Shown here: piece by piece, positions 46,275-58,225 of the stretch
How the letters are laid out: each line of letters begins with the position of its first letter
How positions within the stretch are numbered: the stretch's first letter is position 1
Assembly: GCA_027924645.1 (NCBI GenBank)
Contig: BSBN01001807.1
Coordinates: forward strand, 12,232,001 to 12,296,000
Direction: 5' to 3'
Length of the DNA: 64,000 nucleotides
DNA from: Cunninghamia lanceolata
Lineage: Eukaryota; Streptophyta; Pinopsida; Cupressales; Cupressaceae
Notes under the pieces: model-generated
The model's database searches: none
What the model was told of the DNA's origin: nothing
Seen by the model: only the letters and a program-made list of their open reading frames with translations
Program-made: the position numbers and the translations under genes

Positions 46275-46346
46275 CATGTTTTCCCTTGCATAGGACAAAA
46301 AAGCCAAGTGACAACTTTTTGGTGCCACAACTTTGTGCATATACCC
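46275..46346 (-). repeat. Right terminal inverted repeat
   Basis: Reverse complement begins GGGTATATGCACAAAGTTG and continues GGCACCAAAAAGTTGTC, matching the left end. Confidence 0.8.
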
Positions 46347-46350
46347 CTAT

Positions 46351-46653
46351 ACCAGGCCTTTAAATACCTTAAACTCAACTATTGCAAGCTCTTACATAGC
46401 CATTGATCCAGTGCAAAACCACTAAAGAAGGAAGATTGCAACATACATGGCATAAGCAAAAGATCAAACATAAAGTAAACCAACGACACAAGATATTATA
46501 ATATGATATAATATTATAATATAGTATTATATTATAATATGATATAATATTATAATATTATATATTGTAATATAATGTGATATATTATTCTACTGTGCTT
46601 GTAATAAAGTTGCAATATTTATCATATCTCAATGTCATTATAATAAAATACTG
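46351..46653. other. Short flank and AT microsatellite
   Basis: 46351-46480 may continue the old gypsy gag (residues such as KIATYMA in one frame) but is too decayed to be sure. 46496-46590 is a complex (TATAATAT)n repeat that folds back on itself. Confidence 0.5.
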
Positions 46654-47087
46654 AAAAGAAATTATACTAAAATGAAATACCTTTTGAAAAAAAAATCTTG
46701 TAGGCCTTTGATGATTTCTGCAATGCTATTCTGTTGGCACCTTCAGCTCTCTTAATGCTACCAAGTGGTGTGATATCTTCTTTATCACTGAACCGTGAGA
46801 AAATGGTGTCCAGTGCTCCAGTTTCAACCTGATAAGTTGTAGAACACAAGAAATTTACATATGTGAAGCAAAAATATAAAAAGAAATTATATACTAAAAT
46901 GAAATAACTTTTGAAAAAAAAATTTCTTGCAAGCCTTTGATGATTTTTGCAATGCTATTTTTAGCTCTCTTCAATGCTACCAAGTGGTGTGATATCTTCT
47001 TTATCACTGAACCGTGGTTTCAACCTGATAAGTTGTAAAACCAGAAGAGTTGCAACACAACAAATTTACATATGTGAAGCAAAAATG
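46654..47087. repeat. Tandem duplication of about 215 bp, exon-like relic inside
   Basis: Copies 46654-46876 and 46878-47087 share AAATTATA(TA)CTAAAATG, GCCTTTGATGATTT(C/T)TGCAA, CTACCAAGTGGTGTGATATC, TTCTTTATCACTGAACCGTG and TTTACATATGTGAAGCAAAA. The second copy carries two internal deletions (about 26 and 15 bases). Confidence 0.9.
46681..46828 (-). pseudogene. Exon-like relic, unknown gene
   Basis: On the minus strand TTATCAG|GTTGAAAC (acceptor) opens a 148-bp fully open segment, VETGALDTIFSRFSDKEDIT then PLGSIKRAEGANRIALQKSS, that ends at a donor-like AAAAG|GTATTTC. It looks like a true internal exon of a conserved protein, but I cannot name it. The second copy (about 46905-47025) is frameshifted and its donor GT is TT. 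Confidence 0.5.
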
Positions 47088-47964
47088 TCAACAAAATTCA
47101 AAAATTTAATGGGGCTAACCTTTGAATCTTGGAAAGCACACTCCCTTTCAACTCACCTCAAATCCTGCAATTTTTTAGTTCGTTCACCTCAAATCTTGTA
47201 ATTTGATATTAAAATAACTTAAAGAGCAATATAAATAGAGATGAATGTAGCTTTCTATTTAACTTCCATTGGCATATTGTTTATTTTGAGAAGATATTCT
47301 TCTGATTGCCATCTGTTTACTCAACACTGCTGACACCTAAAATTAGTCTCTCAATGTGCCCCACTCTTATGCCCCACTATGTACCTTAATGCATGTTCAT
47401 TGAAGCATGTAGAGAGGTTGCTCATCCGTTTCTTTCATTTATAAATGCAAGTGTAACTGCAAGAAAGATTTAAATGTTGTCGTGCAGTTTTGGCAACAAA
47501 GGATTTTAAAGTTTATTATCATTATGGAATCTTAATTGATATTTTTAATTTTTAATGGAGGCACAACAATTAATGCATCCTCATTATGGAATCTTAATTG
47601 ATATTTTTAATTTTGTTTATACAGAAATTAGGGAATCTTTCAGCTCTTGTTCTCCACCCCCGCTGTGACTGTACGAAGATATAGTTATTTTTTATATTAT
47701 ATAGTTATAATTACCTTCATTCAAATCCTAACTCTAAACTAATCTTAATCGTAATTCTAACTTGAACACTAACCCTAACCCTAATATAATATATATTTTT
47801 AATTATTATATTATAATTATAATAATATATTATATAATAATATTATTATATTATATTATTATAATATATTTAATCTATATTATATAGTTATAAATAGGTG
47901 CCTCGAGAAGGATATCTCTCGACGTACTTTACATATATTTTTTAAATATGGGTATGCTAGTTAA
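47088..47964. other. AT-rich non-coding stretch
   Basis: No gene. Contains a short direct repeat (ATTATGGAATCTTAATTGAT at about 47521 and 47583) and a long TATAAT microsatellite at 47790-47890. A brief CTAACCCTAACCCTAA at about 47770 is too short to be a telomeric array. Confidence 0.5.
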
Positions 47965-48798
47965 ACCTAATTATAATGAAGAGAATTCATTTTTTCTTTA
48001 CAATATTATTGCACAAATCAAAACCTTTTCCAAATATCTTTGATATAAAATTTTACGTTATAATTAAAGCTTTTTAATATATTTTCAATATAAATTTTTA
48101 GTCATTTATTCATCCTTAATTGCAAATATAGTTCCCTATAATAGTTTTATAATCTTTATAATAATTTATTATTAATTCAAAAGTATAAAATTTGTATTTT
48201 AACAAGCACTTTTTTTTGTCTTGTCTTTATATGTTCTTATTTTCAATTTTTATTTTTTTTATATTTTATAAAATTTTGTTGATTTGTACCTTTTAACTTA
48301 ATTATTTTGGCTTTATTGAAATATTTTATTTAATACTATTTCAACTTTATTTAATAGTATTTCAACTTTGTTAAGTTTTTATTTTCTTCTATTACTGTTT
48401 GGTTTTCTTCCCCCTCACCTCACCTCCCTTCTTTTTAAGAATCAACTTTTACAATCCATCTAATAACTTTTCTTCATCTTGTTTCTTCATCTTATAATAG
48501 ATCTTGAAGCATTGATACCAAAAATTTCCAAAACACACTTATATTCCCAACCATAAACTCTAACAATAATATTTTTAATATTAAATAATTTATTTTATCT
48601 TATCAAAAAAATCTTTTATAGTAGGAAATCATTGACACAATATTTTTTTGAATCTATAGTTTTAAAACACACATATACGACTCATATTTATCGTTACCTC
48701 TCCTTTATGGCATACCACTAAATATCGCCTCTAATTGGGAAAGACGGTTATACTCTACCATGGATTAAGACTAAAGACTACTCTTTCGAAATATATTT

Positions 48799-48850
48799 AT
48801 CCCACATTTATGAGGGAGAGCTCCAAAGAAAGAAAATGTAAGCATAAATA
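48799..48850 (+). promoter_or_regulatory. USE and mutated TATA of U2 copy B
   Basis: USE ATCCCACATTT at 48799-48809 is identical to copy A with the same spacing, but the TATA box reads CATAAATA (48843-48850) instead of TATAAATA. Confidence 0.8.
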
Positions 48851-48874
48851 ATGAAGGGAGAAACATTTCAAAGC

Positions 48875-49067
48875 ATACCTTTCTCGGCCTTTTGGCTAAG
48901 ATCAAGTGTAGTATCTGTTCTTATCAGTTTAATATCTGATACGTGGTTCAATGAACCACACGATATTAAATTAATTTCTTGAGGGGGAAGGTTCAAACGG
49001 TAGCTTGCTAGCAGATCCTTCAAGCGTCGCTTCTGTTTTGCACTACTGCAGAAGCCTGGCGCACCCC
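48875..49067 (+). ncRNA. U2: U2 snRNA gene, copy B (probably non-functional)
   Basis: Same length and sequence as copy A except for two bases in the 3' domain: GCTAG for GCTAC and GATCC for GAGCC, at about 49011 and 49016. Both weaken hairpin pairs that copy A keeps. The 5' end, branch-site segment and Sm-like site are intact. The TATA box upstream is also mutated. Either a recent pseudogene or a weakly expressed variant. Confidence 0.9.
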
Positions 49068-49611
49068 ACAACCCCAATTCAATTAACAAATTAAATTTTA
49101 GTTCTATCTATTTATAAATGGTTGCCTATGATTCGTGTTTTAAGGGCATCGGTTAAATCATGTTACGATTTTAGTTTTAATTAAAAATAAATAAAATCAT
49201 TCCAATGAAAAGGTCTATTCTGTAATAATGAATCTTCTGTTTATATGCCAGTTTTTTTCTCATTACTTGAACATGTTCTTAATTTTGTCAAATCTTAAAA
49301 CATTAGTTTAAAAATAGAATGTTTTGCTATAGATTCCAATTTTGCCTATTTTCCTTGGCTAACGATCTATTTTGCATTTGTAATAAGCCTCTGAAAAACA
49401 TTTCCATTTGATCAATGGAGGTGAGGGCGAGAGAAAAATCAAACAAAACTTCATTGTTGTTTTAAGACATTTGGACATGGTAGGGAATATTGATGGTTTT
49501 TGGGTAGATGGCTGAGACTCGAGGTTGTTGGGCATTGTCTGGTGAGAATATCTCTTGCAGGGAAACTAGGCCTTACCACAAACTAACGGATTCCTATAGG
49601 ACAACATTCGT

Positions 49612-49970
49612 TCCAAGCTTAGATTATGGGAGCAGAGAATTGAATACGAGTCGTCTTCACAGGTTTGCCTTCACTGCCATAAAGCTGAGCTCTTATCCCA
49701 TTCGTGCCAAGATATCAAGAAGAAGCACAACACTTGGACAAGAAGTATCATACCGTTTTCCAATCATAGGAAAGAGGTTCAGAATATTGAAAGAGATTTA
49801 GAGATAAAAAAGCACTATGCTATAAGGACTAAAGTGGTTTGTACAGAGTTGGATTTTGAGGTTGTGGATCATATAGGGAATATGCAGAGGTCTCCCATTA
49901 ATGACAAGAGGAAACCAGATTCACTTGTAAATCCCATGAATTGTCCAGCCTGGGTAGTGAAAAAAGGGTA
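49612..49970 (+). pseudogene. LINE ORF1-like zinc-knuckle fragment (copy B)
   Basis: The plus frame reads KLRLWEQRIEYESSSQ, then CLHCHKAELLSHSCQDIKKK, WTRSIIPFSNHRKEVQNIE, and later SPINDKRKPDSLVNPMNCPA, stopping near 49970. The W-x-Q-(R/K)-x-x-Y-E block before a CCHC knuckle is typical of plant LINE ORF1 proteins (nucleic-acid binding). The knuckle His is Leu here. Confidence 0.6.
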
Positions 49971-50075
49971 GGATTGTTCCCCATATGAATCAAGCTTTGA
50001 TTCCAATTTAGAGTTAATTAGAGAGGTTTGGATTCAAACCTCCATGATTGTATTAGTTCTCTCGGTTCCATCGGG

Positions 50076-51054
50076 TCTTTTCTCGGTTGGTGGTAGTAAC
50101 TTTTATATCACATCTTGCTAACATAATGATTAATTACTTAAGTATGCATGTCAAGTGCCCTTATATATCATCACAACGAGATGGATAGGTTGTAAGGTGG
50201 ACTTTGTGCGGGTATAATCTTTGGGTGTTTTGTAAGGCATGAATTATTAGATTGACACTACTTGAGGGGGTTGCTATAAACATTTTGGCTAATACTTAGT
50301 CATGTTAACCACTTTTAGTATTCATTATAAATCTAGAAATTGTGAGTCTATAATCAACTGTACTTTACTTTATCGATGTGCAAACATTGGACAAATGATT
50401 ATTTTTGTAGTTGAACGTTATAATCTATATGGGCTAGAACAAGGTGAATTTTAGATAAATTATAGGGAGTGTGTTTAGCATTCAAGTATTTCATTCTAAA
50501 CTTGTATATAGAATGTTGAGCCATCTTTGGGAAACATGATAATAGTTGGTCAACCTTATTGTACATACTCTATGTTTTCAAGGTATTCTAGCTACTGAAT
50601 ATCTCCTATCTAGCCATATACAATTGTCTAGTACTTCACTTCCATCAACCCACTTGTTTGTGGGCAATGTTATTTTATTGAATGCATGGTATTTCCTCAC
50701 CGTCCTCTTATAGTGGGTGTAGGTTGCTAGGTTGCCGATCTAGGAATCCTAAGGCTTGGCTAAAATACCACAAGGTTTGGACTAACCTTGTACCTATCAC
50801 TAACATGTATGGATTTAGAGAGTAAATTGTCTTAACAAAATGGTAAGTGTGTTAATAATGCCACTTTTAGATATTGATAATTTATCTTTCTACCCCTATT
50901 CTAAGGTGGAAGAGCTCATTAATTGTGAGCAAGGTATAGTTGTAAAAAGAAATATTCAATGGAGGTCATTGCCTTTGCACGATGTAATACTAAAACTTGT
51001 TCATAACTTATTGACTTGGATTCTCCATTCATGAGGTTAATTGACATTATATAA
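50076..51054. other. Non-coding stretch
   Basis: Mixed-composition sequence; I see no gene, repeat or element boundary. The left end of the copia element that follows is not marked by an LTR. Confidence 0.5.
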
Positions 51055-51059
51055 ATGAT

Positions 51060-51963
51060 GTCATGACAAATTGCAATTGTGATAGTTGCGATAGGAATTT
51101 TCATCTCCAAAGCATGAGCATCCTTAGGTACCCAGAAAGCACAACCATCGGAAGTAGACACAACACACTTCTTTGCTGCTAGTTCCAATTGTAAGGATGA
51201 AGAATCTGAAGCTCTCCTCTTCAAAATAGAAGTATTGCACTGAACAATGCATGCATCCAGTTGAAACAGAGTGCCTCTCCAAACACCCTTAGCAAGCACC
51301 ATAGCTCCTCTAGTCATCTTGCATCCTCCATTCTTGAAGACAACCTACACACCCAGATCATTCAATTTACTTACAGAAAGACGGTTCTGTGCCAAACCAG
51401 GGATATGCAAACACCACTAATCCCCTTCACTCGTCCATCAGGGAATCAGATCAAGACTCTTCCATGACCAACAATTTTCAGGTGAGATTCATCACCCAGG
51501 TACACCTTCCCACCATCGAATTCTTCATACTTTGTGAACCAAACCCGACGTGAGGTCATGTGGAAAGAAGCCCCAAAATCTATCAACCACACATCTTTCG
51601 ATACATGAGTGGCCAAGGCAGCAACAAAAGCATCCCCATCATCCTGGGACTTGTCAAAATCTGAATCAGAGAAGTTCTTTTTCTTCTTCTCCTCCTTACA
51701 CTCTTTTCAGAAGTGCCTGAGTTTGCTGCAGTTCCAACACAGTGCCTTAGACTTTCCAGGAGACTTAGATCTCCCATAGGATTTAGATCTTCCTTTATCA
51801 TCTTTCTTGTCCTTTTTCTTTGAGTCTACCATGAACTGCAAGAGCCTCCTTAGCCATTTCTGAAGTTTTCCTCAACATCTCTTTAGAAAGTAACGATGCA
51901 ACCACCTCATCCATCTTGAACTTGCATCACAAGGTGGTCCCACGAGTCTGGCAAAGAACAAAT
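51060..51963 (-). pseudogene. Copia II gag C-terminus, zinc knuckle and protease
   Basis: Starts CSLPDSWDHLVMQVQDG at the insertion edge, then a Lys/Ser-rich linker (KKDDKGRSKSYGRSKSPGKS) and a knuckle, CWNCSKLRHF-stop-KEC, with a stop inside it. The protease follows as DVWLIDFGASFHMTSRRVWF: the copia active site DSGA is DFGA, so it was inactivated. LGDESHLKIVGHGRV and FPDGRVKGISGV follow. Further left (51317-50919) are decayed pre-integrase frames, including a GTLFQLDA-like block. Confidence 0.82.
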
Positions 51964-53791
51964 TGTCATGTCCCATTCTAGGGTCTGAACAATATTTTTG
52001 AATTTTGTAATGTTTCCAATGAAACCCTAGGACTATTTACTGATTTTATTTCTGCACCTTTCAAATATATCTCCTCAAGCATGAAACATGAACTAACATA
52101 TGCAAATTGATGATAGAACAAAATAGATATTGGCAGCCTTATCAATGTGAATTACAACATGATATACACATTACAATGATAGCAAGGACATGTGCAAGAC
52201 TGCTACTCCAAAGTATAGTATCATAGAATAGAATTACAATCAATGTTGAGACTCTAATTGGCCTTACAAATGTATATATGACTGTTGCTTACAAATCAGA
52301 GAATAGATGAACACAACATACTAAATTTGGTGACCAATTGCAATGCAATGATGATGATAATACTTTGTAGCAAATCGACCTTCTTATTTTGATGAAATGC
52401 AAGGTAAATGACATCCAATGCTGGCTGAATATCCTCTAGTGTTGATCGCACCTCTGCACAAGCTGATCGTTGGTTCCCTAAGGCTGATCGTTGTTGTAGT
52501 GATGAATCAAGGGATGCAAGAATGTTGATCGCTGCTAATCATAGGTTGTCGCTGACAGGGTATGTAGATCGCTCTCCAACAATGCCAATCAGACTCTAAT
52601 ATGCAAACCAAACTATGCCGAAACTCGCTCAAAACCTAGTGCTCCAAGTCGGAATGCAAATATCATCAAAGACTAGGCAGCGGCTAGGGTATGGACTGTT
52701 GTACTGAAATCTGCAAGGAATTTGTTATCTACAACCAAGACCTCCTCCAAAGCAAGGCACTCCAACTAGCAATTATGCCTCTATAAATCGACGCTCAAAA
52801 TGTAAGCAAAGGATCTTCAATGTCTTCAAACAAAATGCAAAGAATCTTCAATTCTATCAACAAGTCTTCAACAATGATCTTCAATGAAATCTTCAATGCA
52901 ATCAACTACGAATGATGTATCAATGATGCTCAATGGATCTTCAAATCTCCAATGAAGTGCAAATGTGAACTTTATATGAATCCACCTCCAAGATGTGATT
53001 GGATTTTCGTCCAACACACCACCTCCATAAGGGTTTTCGTCCTTGGAAAGTCCTACAATACAAATGCTAAGCAAAATGCCAAAGTTGCCAAAATCTTTGT
53101 GATGTCAAAATGAGTTCCGTCAACCTTCTTTTATATTTGAGTCTTCTTTTCTTTTTGACGTAGCCAACAAATTCAAATTAAAGATTTGAATTGCCTTTTC
53201 CCTCCAATGTCGGCCAAAATAATATTTTTTTAATTCTCCAAGGTTGGCCACCCAAAATTCAAAATATTATTTTATTATTTATTTTTTTCTCCTTCTCCCA
53301 AAGTGAACGCTCCACTTGAAATAATAAAATATTATTATTTTTCCCTTCAATTTGGCTGCTCAAATTAAATAATATTATTTAATTTATTTTTCCTCTTTTT
53401 TTCCCACAAATTGGACACTCCAATTAAATAATAATAAAATATTATTATTTAATTTATTCTCCTTCAAATTGGGAGCTAGGATTAAAATATTATTTTTCTT
53501 TTCTTTTCCTTATTTCTCCAAGTGATTCGCCCAAAATCCAAAAATCAATATTTAATTATTTTTCGCCTTTGATAATTAATGTAAAATTACATTAATTGAT
53601 TTTCCACTTTGCCAAAAATTGACTGAGCCCTATAAACATCTTTCCATTTTCCAAACCTCTGAACAACATTATCTTCTCCAAGCCATATCTCAACCAAAAT
53701 ATTCCCTTGTTTGATGTATTAGCCTACGGGAATGAGGATAGGCTAACTCAGTCTCCTGTTTAGTAATCAAGCTGGAAATGCGGACATGACA
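51964..53791 (-). repeat. 3' LTR of the long-ORF element
   Basis: Contains an AT-rich zone at 53200-53600 with alternating AATAATATTATT tracts, including a perfect 24-nt palindrome at 53362-53385. TG and CA ends. Confidence 0.9.
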
Positions 53792-53976
53792 GTCCTCCCT
53801 TCCCGAGATTGCTTGTCCTCAAGCAATGACAAACCTGTATCCTACAACATACCATCAAATGACAAGTATCTCCATCCAATCAAATGTCCTATGATCACAC
53901 AAAGCCTCAACCTATGGTTGCGATTCCCAAGAAGAATATGAAGAATGCCCAACGAGGCAAACTCCTGCAATGAAAG

Positions 53977-56900
53977 TCAAACACAGTCGAACTCAACTTG
54001 GCCCCATCCTTCAAAGAATGCAATGCTCTCAACCACAAGCACCAAAACCTCCAAGTCTTCAGAAGCTCCATCCTCAATGCGTGCTAAGTCCAACAAGAAC
54101 CAAACACCATGCCAAACCCAAGCCCTGAAGAAAACCATGCTTGTCAACAAGTGATGAAGAATGTGAACTCTAAAACACAACCACCTGTCTCCAAGCTTCC
54201 GCTGCTTCACACTGTCAAAAACACCATCCATGCTCCGTGAGTTGTGAAGCAACTCATCTAGATCCCAAGTGTCAAGCATGTCACCACCTGGATCCCAGAT
54301 CACCTTGTCATCACATCCTGCAAATATGAAGAATTGGAAGCATCCCAAAGTGCTAACAACACAAAACCAATCTCCAACTCATGTAGATCTCCATTCGATG
54401 TGAAGAATACCCAACATAGGTGCAATAAAGTGTATAACAACTCCTCCTAAGTTGCAGGTATAGGACATAACAACAACCTCATGACTGAAAATCTGACCTA
54501 TGTGGATGCAAATGACACCACCAGGGTCATAAGATGATAGAGTATCAACCCTATGCCACTTTCTAATGATGAGGAGAAAATGCAACTCTCCTCCAATCTC
54601 CCAAACAACTGTTGTCCTCCAACTACTACGCAAGAAACCCGTGTTCCATAAAGTAGAACAACCATCTCCTATCAATGTAGGGAGTATGTTCTCATGAACA
54701 CAAATGCAAACATGCTCACTTCCATGCCCAATGCCATAGTCCAGTTGCAATGCAAACATTAGTGCCTCAAAATTACAAATCATAGCAATGTCTCCATACC
54801 TAGGCTCATGAATCAACTACAGCTCCAATGTATGCCAACCACATGCAAGTTCCTCCATGCTATGCATCACAAATCTCTAAAATAGAGCAATTACATACCC
54901 TACCAAAGAGTCATCGACAAGATGAGACTCATCACAATCAAACTCCTCAAGTGCTCCATGAATGATCAAAGACCAAACCAAGTCTGCATCACCCATATCT
55001 CCATCTACATATGTAGTCATAACACTAGTGGTTGATCCACAAGGTGTATGCTCCATAATGCCATCCAAGTCTATGATGTGACCATTCAAATGGCTCTCCA
55101 AAAGAAGTGACACCAAGTACCCATGAAGCAAGCTCTATGAACAAACAAAGAATTATGAATCATACCTCAAACCTGATTGTTCCACTTGCTTGGCCACCAT
55201 ACAGGGCTCATTCCTAACATGCCACATGCTCTGAATCTTCTTTGCCTCTATCATGATATGTTGTACTAACTTGGTCCTCTTGCGTCTTGGACACACAAAT
55301 AAGACCTCATGTTTGTCTCCCAATTGAGTGCCAAAAATAGAAGACTTCTTACTATCATCCTCATGAGTACGATTATGCAAATCCCAAAGACCGTTGTCCC
55401 AAATCAAAAAATTAGAACAACTATCATACCTTTTCATAGTGTCTTCATTCAAATCTGTATACCCTTCTTGCTTTCTCTCCTCAAGGGACTTCTCCTTGGC
55501 GTGCTCCACCACTACGCATTCTTCCCTTGGAAGAAATAGAGATCTAAGGTGTGACTCTCTCTGCCTCTTTGCTTGATCTAGCTGGTTACAACGCTCCTTG
55601 ACCTCATACAAGTGTTATTTTGCTTGGGCAGCCAACATCTTAACATGCTTGGCTCTTTATAGCCAACCATCACACAAGACTTGAGTTATCTTGACATCCT
55701 CCAGGGTATGATGAACAAATTCAGACTTCTTGTGGTTTGAATCTTCCATAGCTTTCTTGTATTCCATACCCAAATCACAAGTGCCAATCTTAAAAGATTC
55801 TTCAACCTTATTCTCTTCCTGTAAAGTGGCGATTATGAATGAAGGAATAAGACTGTTGTCATGAATCTGAAAATTAAGCCTGTTGTCAAATCTTATCATG
55901 CCATCCTCTAGCTCTTCAATCGCATCCTCTTCCTTGTCTTCATGTTCTCCTACAAGTGTAGTCCCAAAAGGTGACTCCAACTGAGAATCACTTGTCTCCA
56001 TATGAAAACCAAGTGTGTCATGTGCCATAACCTCTGTCCCATGGTTGCAAACTGAGCCATCGTGTATATTTGTCTCTTTTCTCTTCATGTATTCATCATA
56101 GGACCCTTCAAGTCCTTCCTCCCTGACTCTATTCTTTGTCATCTTCCAACAAAGCTTATCCTCATGCTCTTCTGATTCTTGATGAGCCCTTTGAATGTTC
56201 CTCAAAGAATCTACTACATCCTCAAGCTCAAAGGTGAGTTTGTCCACCTCATCTTCTTTTCTTTTCAAGGCATCCGAGTATATCTCACCAAGTGTGAGGA
56301 GATGATCTCTATTAGCAATTAAGTGTAGGTAGTTTGACTTCACTACCACCAAAGCCTCCTTGAGTTTGTGCAAGTCATCAAGAGATGTACCTTCTTCAAA
56401 ACCTTCATGATCCATTAGTACCTTCCAACACAAATCTGCCATCATCTTTTGAATATCATCAAAGTGAGTTAGGGCTACTACAATCTAACTATCATTTACC
56501 TTCAATTGCCCTTCCAAGTGATGTGACTTATGAGACTCAAAATCTTCATGCAACATCTCTGATTTGTCTTCATTATGATGAACAACACCATTGTTATAAG
56601 ACTGATCAATCATTACTGATTTGACATATTTTGTGAAAGCATGCCTTTCTCCCTTGTGGTCAATAGGAAGACACATGTACTCCCCATTGGCTGATGCAAG
56701 AAGTGAATCCTCATCCTACTGAAAACATGTGAGACAACTTCATCTTCTTTAAATGTTGCATTGTTATCACTAGCCCTCAACATCATTGGTCCATTCTTGT
56801 ATGTGAGTCCCATAGTTTCAAACCAACTCCATAGTGTAATGTCCATGACAAACCATACATTATCAAACTGTAGGATCTTCTTACTAGGCCAGCCCTTAGT

Positions 56901-57755
56901 CTTTATGATTAGCTCTTTGATCAAGTGTTTCTCATACAACTTCAACAGGTAGTCATCAAATGTGATCATGTGAATGAAACAAGGATCATCACACTTACTA
57001 TAGAATGACATACCTTGTATGTAGCTTTGCCTCATGAACATCCTTTCACGCATACCCTTATTGACTGTTCCAAAAGTTGTATCATCTATTCCATAATTGA
57101 AATCCGCCTTTTCTTGTGTAGAACACCTCATAGGTGTGGCTGCCATCAAAGACTGTTTTTCTGATTTGATGTCTTCTTCATCTAACTGTTGTCTTGAAAC
57201 TAGGGCTGCATCATAACCCACATCATAACTTGCAATATCCTTGAAGTTTTCTTGATGGGTTAGGTCTTCTTTCAAATTTGAAATGATGTTCTTTTCCACG
57301 CAAGCTTCTACATCATCTTCCTCAATCCTAAATTGAGCCTGTCCATCATGCCATGCAAAAGGGATTTGACCCACTATACCCAAGTCATTTTGTTCATCAT
57401 CTTCCTTGCCATTGTGTTGTAGAGATAATGCGGAAATGCTATGCTCAAGGGATGAATCATTAGTAGAACCCATGTCTTCATGTGGCTGATTACAAGGAAG
57501 CACTTCTTCTTTTACCACTTGGTCATTTTCAACATGCTCTTCTTCAATGATTGTCTTAGAACCTTGTTCACCTATAGGCTGATCACTGACTACTAGTTCA
57601 CCATTCTCCCAATCATTACCCTTGTCAGACTGATCATAGAGACTTCGGGATATTTCATTTGTAGATGTGGATGAGTTGCTATAGTGCCTAGACTGTCTTG
57701 ATAGGGAGTCTTCATACCGCTGCAGGTTGTGAGCTATTCTCCTTTGTGATTGCAT
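53977..57755 (-). pseudogene. Giant decayed ORF of unknown function (about 1,200 codons)
   Basis: Opens MQSQRRIAHNLQRYEDSLSR, resembling the basic N-terminus of gypsy gag. It stays open for 380 codons (57755-56613), then after one frameshift near 56690 a second frame runs from 56676 to 53977, about 900 codons with roughly six stops where some 40 would be expected by chance. Parts: acidic, Asp/Glu/Asn-rich segment; KELIIKTKGWPSKKILQFDN; a coiled coil (LGEIYSDALKRKEDEVDKLT, FELEDVVDSLRNIQRAHQES); a His/Asp-rich part; and a C-terminal hydrophobic part (IFAGCDDKVIWDPGGDMLDT). No known catalytic motif. It sits where gag-pol would be. Confidence 0.65.
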
Positions 57756-58225
57756 AAGATCTCACCTTATGATGTCTTCAATACTTGGACTCTCATGATG
57801 CTTCTTAGGTCTTCATTCCTTTTTTTGCTTCTTTCTATCCAACCAACAATCCAGATGGCCACTGAAGGAGAGATCATTTCTAAACTTTTGTGGAAGTGAA
57901 AGGTAATCATCATAAGCAACCAATTTATCATCAGCAACTTCAGAACCCTTGATTCACAACTCTTGACTAGGTCAATCTTTTCACACATAACATGCCAAGA
58001 TAAGATCGAGTCACATCTCAACCCAGTGTAGGTGGATCTAACTTCGAAACTTATGCTCAAGAATGCTATTGGATAAGACTTAACTTTCGCCTATTCCAAA
58101 TACCCTCTCGGCTGGCAGGATCCAAGCTCTGATACCACTGTCATGTCCTGTTCTAGGGTTTGAACAATATTTTTGAATTTTGCAATGTTTCCAATGAAAC
58201 CCTAGGTTTGTTTACTAATTTTATT

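Larger units (their letters stand above)
39534..46346 (-). mobile_element. TIR-bounded element with two unrecognised genes (candidate novel DNA transposon)
   Basis: Long imperfect terminal inverted repeats start GGGTAAGTGCACAAAG at 39534 and GGGTATATGCACAAAG (minus strand) at 46346, and remain alignable for about 70 bases. The flanking CTAT at 39530-39533 and 46347-46350 is a likely 4-bp target duplication (a 2-bp TA reading is also possible). Two minus-strand genes sit just inside the two ends: ORF A (46103 to about 45060, one intron) and ORF B (41231-40089, own TATA). Neither matches a transposase I know. A truncated copia-like retroelement (about 41480-45041) lies between them. The element inserted into an old gypsy gag. 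Confidence 0.7.
47965..50075. repeat. Segmental duplication, copy B (contains the second U2)
   Basis: Same orientation as 23948-26335, 24 kb away. Lacks about 270 bases present in copy A near 25637-25918 and has small indels in T-runs. Boundaries are by eye. Confidence 0.9.

Noticed and set aside
47765..47785. Telomere-like CCCTAA repeat
   Set aside because: Only two or three units, not an array.
54379..55131. Separate 84- and 145-codon genes
   Set aside because: They are in the same frame as their neighbours at 55153-56676 and 53977-54348, so they are pieces of one decayed frame.
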